Shown piece after piece: positions 58,851 through 61,511 of a DNA stretch of 61,511 nt (the stretch's first letter is position 1; the number at the start of each line of letters is the position of its first letter). Below the pieces are notes generated by a model. The model was not told the origin of the DNA. It was given only the letters and a program-made list of their open reading frames with translations, and did not search any database. Source of the stretch: UBA3537 sp038106885 (GTDB taxonomy: Bacteria > Bacteroidota > Bacteroidia > Flavobacteriales > Flavobacteriaceae); the NCBI GenBank assembly GCA_038106885.1, contig JAYNFX010000004.1, positions 1 to 61,511 of the forward strand. Direction: 5' to 3'. Made by a program: the position numbers and the translations under genes.

Positions 58851-60311
58851 ATGAATAAAGAAATTTTAAGCTTAGAGCCTAAACTGATCTGGAAAAATTT
58901 TAACGCTATTAATGCTGTTCCAAGGCCATCTAAAAAGGAGGAAGAGATAATTAAGTTTGTCAAAGATTTTGGCAATTCTTTAAATTTAAAAACTGTTCAA
59001 GATTCGGTTGGTAATGTAGTTATTAAAAAGCCTGCAAGTTTTGGAATGAATGATCATAAAACAGTTGTTTTACAATCACATTTGGATATGGTTCATCAAA
59101 AAAATTCTGATACTGAATTTGATTTTTTAACTCAAGGTATAAATATGTTCGTTGATGGTGATTGGGTCAAAGCTAGAGGAACTACTCTTGGTGCAGATAA
59201 CGGCTTAGGAGTTGCCGCTATTATGGCTTTATTAGAGAGTAATAATATACCACACCCTCCAATTGAAGCCTTATTTACAATTGATGAAGAGACTGGAATG
59301 ACTGGTGCAATTGGCCTTGATAATACAATTCTTGATGGTGATATACTTTTAAACCTGGATACTGAGGAAGACAATGAAATTGGAGTTGGTTGTGCTGGGG
59401 GTATTGATATTACTGCAACATTAAATTATATTGATGAACCCTGTCCATCATCATGTCTTTGTTATGAGATATCAATTACTGGATTGCAAGGAGGTCATTC
59501 GGGAATGGATATTCATAAAGGTCTTGGAAATGCCAATAAGTTAATGAGTCGTTTATTATATGTTGGATTTAATAGTTATGGTTTAAGAATCTCCAAAATT
59601 GATGGTGGTAGTCTTCGTAATGCAATTCCAAGAGAGTGTAGGGCTATAGTAACAATCGACAAAAACAAAAAAACTGATTTTGAATTTGAGATAAAAAATC
59701 TGATAGACAGTATTAATAATGAATTTAACTCATTGGAGCCGGATTTTTTAATAACTCTTAAACCGTATGATTTACCTAAATATGTCATGGAATTAAGTAA
59801 GCAGGAAAGAGTAATTAAAGTTTTAAAATCTGTCTTTAATGGTGTTTACAGGATGAGTCCTGACATAAATAATTTAGTCGAAACTTCAAATAATGTTGCA
59901 AGAGTTTCATTGGAAAATGGTAGTATTTTAATAGGATGTTTAACTCGTTCCTCTGTTGATAGTTCCAAATATGATCTTGCAAATTCTATTAAGGCAACCT
60001 TTGAACTTGCAGGTTTTAATGTTGAATTTTCCGGCGAATACCCAGGATGGACACCAAATATGAATTCTACAATTTTAAGAATTATGAAAAAATTATATTT
60101 TCAATTAAATAACTCTCAGCCAATAGTTGCAGCTTGTCATGCTGGTTTGGAGTGTGGTATTTTGGGCAGACACTATCCTAAAATGGAAATGATTAGTTTT
60201 GGTCCAAATATTAAAGGAGCTCATTCACCTGATGAAAGAGTCCAAATATCGTCCGTTCAAAAATTTTGGATTTTTTTAAAATCTATTTTAGCGGAAATCC
60301 CTAAAAAATAA
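58851..60311 (+). CDS. pepD: Aminoacyl-histidine dipeptidase (M20C)
   Basis: A 486-residue cytosolic metallopeptidase that cleaves Xaa-His and other dipeptides. VVLQSHLDMVHQKN at about residues 69-82 has the first metal His and Asp. TTLGADNGLGVAAIMALLE carries the bridging Asp and EALFTIDEETGMTGAIGLD the catalytic Glu and a metal Glu. LQGGHSGMDIHKGLGNANKL is in the dimerisation (lid) domain, and ACHAGLECGIL and GPNIKGAHSPDERV near the end supply the remaining ligands. Length and motif order fit the PepD family. There is no signal peptide. A strong terminator begins inside its stop codon region and is shared with the convergent neighbour. Confidence 0.95.
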   Translation: MNKEILSLEPKLIWKNFNAINAVPRPSKKEEEIIKFVKDFGNSLNLKTVQDSVGNVVIKKPASFGMNDHKTVVLQSHLDMVHQKNSDTEFDFLTQGINMFVDGDWVKARGTTLGADNGLGVAAIMALLESNNIPHPPIEALFTIDEETGMTGAIGLDNTILDGDILLNLDTEEDNEIGVGCAGGIDITATLNYIDEPCPSSCLCYEISITGLQGGHSGMDIHKGLGNANKLMSRLLYVGFNSYGLRISKIDGGSLRNAIPRECRAIVTIDKNKKTDFEFEIKNLIDSINNEFNSLEPDFLITLKPYDLPKYVMELSKQERVIKVLKSVFNGVYRMSPDINNLVETSNNVARVSLENGSILIGCLTRSSVDSSKYDLANSIKATFELAGFNVEFSGEYPGWTPNMNSTILRIMKKLYFQLNNSQPIVAACHAGLECGILGRHYPKMEMISFGPNIKGAHSPDERVQISSVQKFWIFLKSILAEIPKK

Positions 60312-60337
60312 AAAAACCTACATCAGCAGGTTTTTTT
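60310..60337. terminator. Bidirectional rho-independent terminator
   Basis: A 10-base perfect stem AAAAAAACCT (60310-60319) / AGGTTTTTTT (60328-60337) with an eight-base loop. It has a T-run on either strand, so it can end both pepD (plus) and the cyclophilin-FKBP lipoprotein gene (minus), whose stop is at 60343. It starts in the pepD stop codon. Confidence 0.85.
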
Positions 60338-60342
60338 ATTTT

Positions 60343-61511
60343 TTAATTTTCCAACATTTCTAATATAAAAATTAAATCTGTATTTGGTTTTATAGGTCCA
60401 CGACCTTGTTCTCCATATGCCAAATGTGAAGGAACATATAAAAATGCTTTTTCACCTTTTGTCATTTTGAATACACCTTCCTTAAATCCTGGAATCATTT
60501 GAGCATCAGCGCTGTAAATCATTGGCATAGGATTATACATACCTCTTTGCTCTTTAATTTCATTATAAGTACCACAGTTTTCGTCTACGGATTTAACATT
60601 TGTTCCAAATAATTTACCATCATTAAAATATCCTTCGTAATATAATTTAAGTGATTCGTTTTGCTGAGGTTTTTCACCATTACCTTCTTTAATTGTATAA
60701 ATTTTTAAACCTGTCTCAGTAGTTATAGATTTATTTATATAATCTTGAATAATTGGTAAAAGTTTTGAAGCTGCTGCTTCCATTTTTTCATCTGCTATTT
60801 TTTGTTTTCGTTCAGCTTCTTTTTTAGCTTCAGCTTCTTTTTTTAAGCGTTTTTCTTCTAGAAGCGGTAATTCTTTTTCCCAAGTTTTTTCAGCATTAAA
60901 TCCATTGGCATCCATTCCTTGTCTGATAATATTAAGCGATAAGATTCTAATATTTTCCAAAGGTTTATTGCTTCCAGGCATTACAGCTACATTTGAAATT
61001 GAATCTTGAATCTCAATTCCTTTAACAACTTGTCCAAATACACTGTGTTTTCCATCTAACCAAGGGGTAGGTACTTCTGTAATAAAAAATTGAGAACCAT
61101 TGGTATTTGGTCCACTATTTGCCATTGATAGAACACCAGCTTTGTCATGCTTAAGTGATTCATCAAACTCATCACCAAAAGAATAACCAGCTTTTCCCAA
61201 TCCAGTTCCTGACGGATCACCGCCTTGAATCATAAATTTATCGATAACTCGATGAAATATTGTTCCATTGTAAAAGGGCTTACCTTTAAGTGAATCAGCA
61301 AGCTCTGGATGTGTACCTTCAGCTAAACCAACAAAATTAGCAACTGTCAGGGGAGCTTTCTTATAATATAGTTCTACAACCATAGTATCCATTGTAGTTG
61401 CAAATTCTGCAAATAATCCATTACCTAACTCAGGATATTTATTTTGACAGGATAAGGATGTAAGTAAAAAAACTGTTCCAAATATTAAGCTTGCTTTGTT
61501 TGATTTTTTCA
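60343..61511 (-). CDS. Lipoprotein cyclophilin-FKBP fusion peptidylprolyl isomerase
   Basis: The frame runs to the right edge. The last two window bases are TG on the minus strand, so the ATG probably has its A one base outside; about 389 residues result. The N-terminus is a lipoprotein signal: KKSNKASLIFGTVFLLTSLS followed by the lipobox Cys at about residue 22. The cyclophilin domain (about 40-195) has FHRVIDKFMIQGGDP, SMANSGPNTNGSQFFIT and WLDGKHSVFG. A charged coiled linker (about 205-245, rich in KKEAEAKKEAE-like repeats) joins an FKBP domain (about 255-389) with MIPGFKEGVFKM and LYVPSHLAYGEQG. It is expected to be membrane-anchored in the periplasm, assisting the folding of exported proteins. 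Confidence 0.93.
   Translation of the reverse strand, partial: KKSNKASLIFGTVFLLTSLSCQNKYPELGNGLFAEFATTMDTMVVELYYKKAPLTVANFVGLAEGTHPELADSLKGKPFYNGTIFHRVIDKFMIQGGDPSGTGLGKAGYSFGDEFDESLKHDKAGVLSMANSGPNTNGSQFFITEVPTPWLDGKHSVFGQVVKGIEIQDSISNVAVMPGSNKPLENIRILSLNIIRQGMDANGFNAEKTWEKELPLLEEKRLKKEAEAKKEAERKQKIADEKMEAAASKLLPIIQDYINKSITTETGLKIYTIKEGNGEKPQQNESLKLYYEGYFNDGKLFGTNVKSVDENCGTYNEIKEQRGMYNPMPMIYSADAQMIPGFKEGVFKMTKGEKAFLYVPSHLAYGEQGRGPIKPNTDLIFILEMLEN

Noticed and set aside
1..61511. tRNA, rRNA, riboswitch, CRISPR or prophage elements
   Set aside because: Gaps between genes are all short; I found no cloverleaf-like CCA ends, repeated spacers, integrase, phage structural genes or long conserved leader. 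A covariance-model search would be needed to exclude small RNAs.

Overview
The window is a low-GC (about 30 % by eye), very densely coding stretch of a Bacteroidota chromosome, most likely a marine, genome-reduced member of the Flavobacteriia. The evidence is the gene families (PorV-like outer-membrane protein, DUF4105/Lnb, DUF3810, DUF5606, DUF349, tandem DUF368, OstA-like, the 73-residue DUF2795 protein, cyclophilin-FKBP fusions, the Bacteroidota-type SecA), the TAnnTTTG promoter boxes typical of this phylum, and weak or absent Shine-Dalgarno sequences. No tRNA, rRNA, CRISPR array, insertion sequence or prophage is visible. No intergenic gap exceeds 300 bases; the longest are about 140 and 118 bases, and several convergent gene pairs abut or overlap.

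Layout. 1-1855: a secreted PKD-domain protein, cut by the left edge. 1998-3718: an ABC exporter pair. 3773-7329: tsaC, cca, ctaA and a pRiA4b-ORF3-like gene, all leftward. 7432-12386: an envelope-polymer island with a Kdo-kinase-like protein, GT2, a CDP-glycerol-type phosphotransferase, a LicC-like nucleotidyltransferase, a YrbL-like kinase-fold protein and a Stealth phosphotransferase; the last sits directly behind dapD. 13332-16984: rightward housekeeping genes (ruvX, def, DUF5606, MATE, a small conserved protein, PAP2). 16955-26045: meaB, a cytosolic M23-type protein, secA, DUF2795, a PduO-type adenosyltransferase, a degenerate methyltransferase-like protein, DUF4105 and a PorV-like protein. 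26139-29432: pssA, lptB, tatC, kdsD. 29566-39371: recQ, a cyclophilin-FKBP fusion, pyrG, yidC, mnmA, a nitronate-monooxygenase-like enzyme and mazG, rightward. 39372-45395: DUF349, aroE, two DUF368 transporters and a TPR protein. 45475-53318: a class III aminotransferase, OstA-like, purA, a Fur-family regulator, relA/spoT and a SpoU methyltransferase. 53372-61511: two secreted amidohydrolase-like proteins, DUF3810, pepD and a lipoprotein cyclophilin-FKBP fusion cut by the right edge.

How the genes work together. A large share serves the envelope: LPS precursor and transport (kdsD, lptB, OstA-like, Kdo-kinase-like), undecaprenyl-phosphate recycling (DUF368 pair, possibly PAP2), phospholipid (pssA), and protein export, insertion and folding (secA, yidC, tatC, secreted cyclophilin-FKBP). 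The relA-fur-purA cluster links the stringent response with purine synthesis. MeaB and the adenosyltransferase point to a B12-dependent mutase encoded elsewhere.

The points most worth a second look are: a recurring arrangement in which a TAnnTTTG promoter box ends exactly four bases before the start codon (ruvX, mnmA, the YrbL-like gene, DUF3810, with near matches at other genes), suggesting leaderless transcripts; the envelope-polymer island with two kinase-fold proteins; a perfect 25-base palindrome touching the start of the Kdo-kinase-like gene; and a methyltransferase-family protein that has lost its SAM-binding core.
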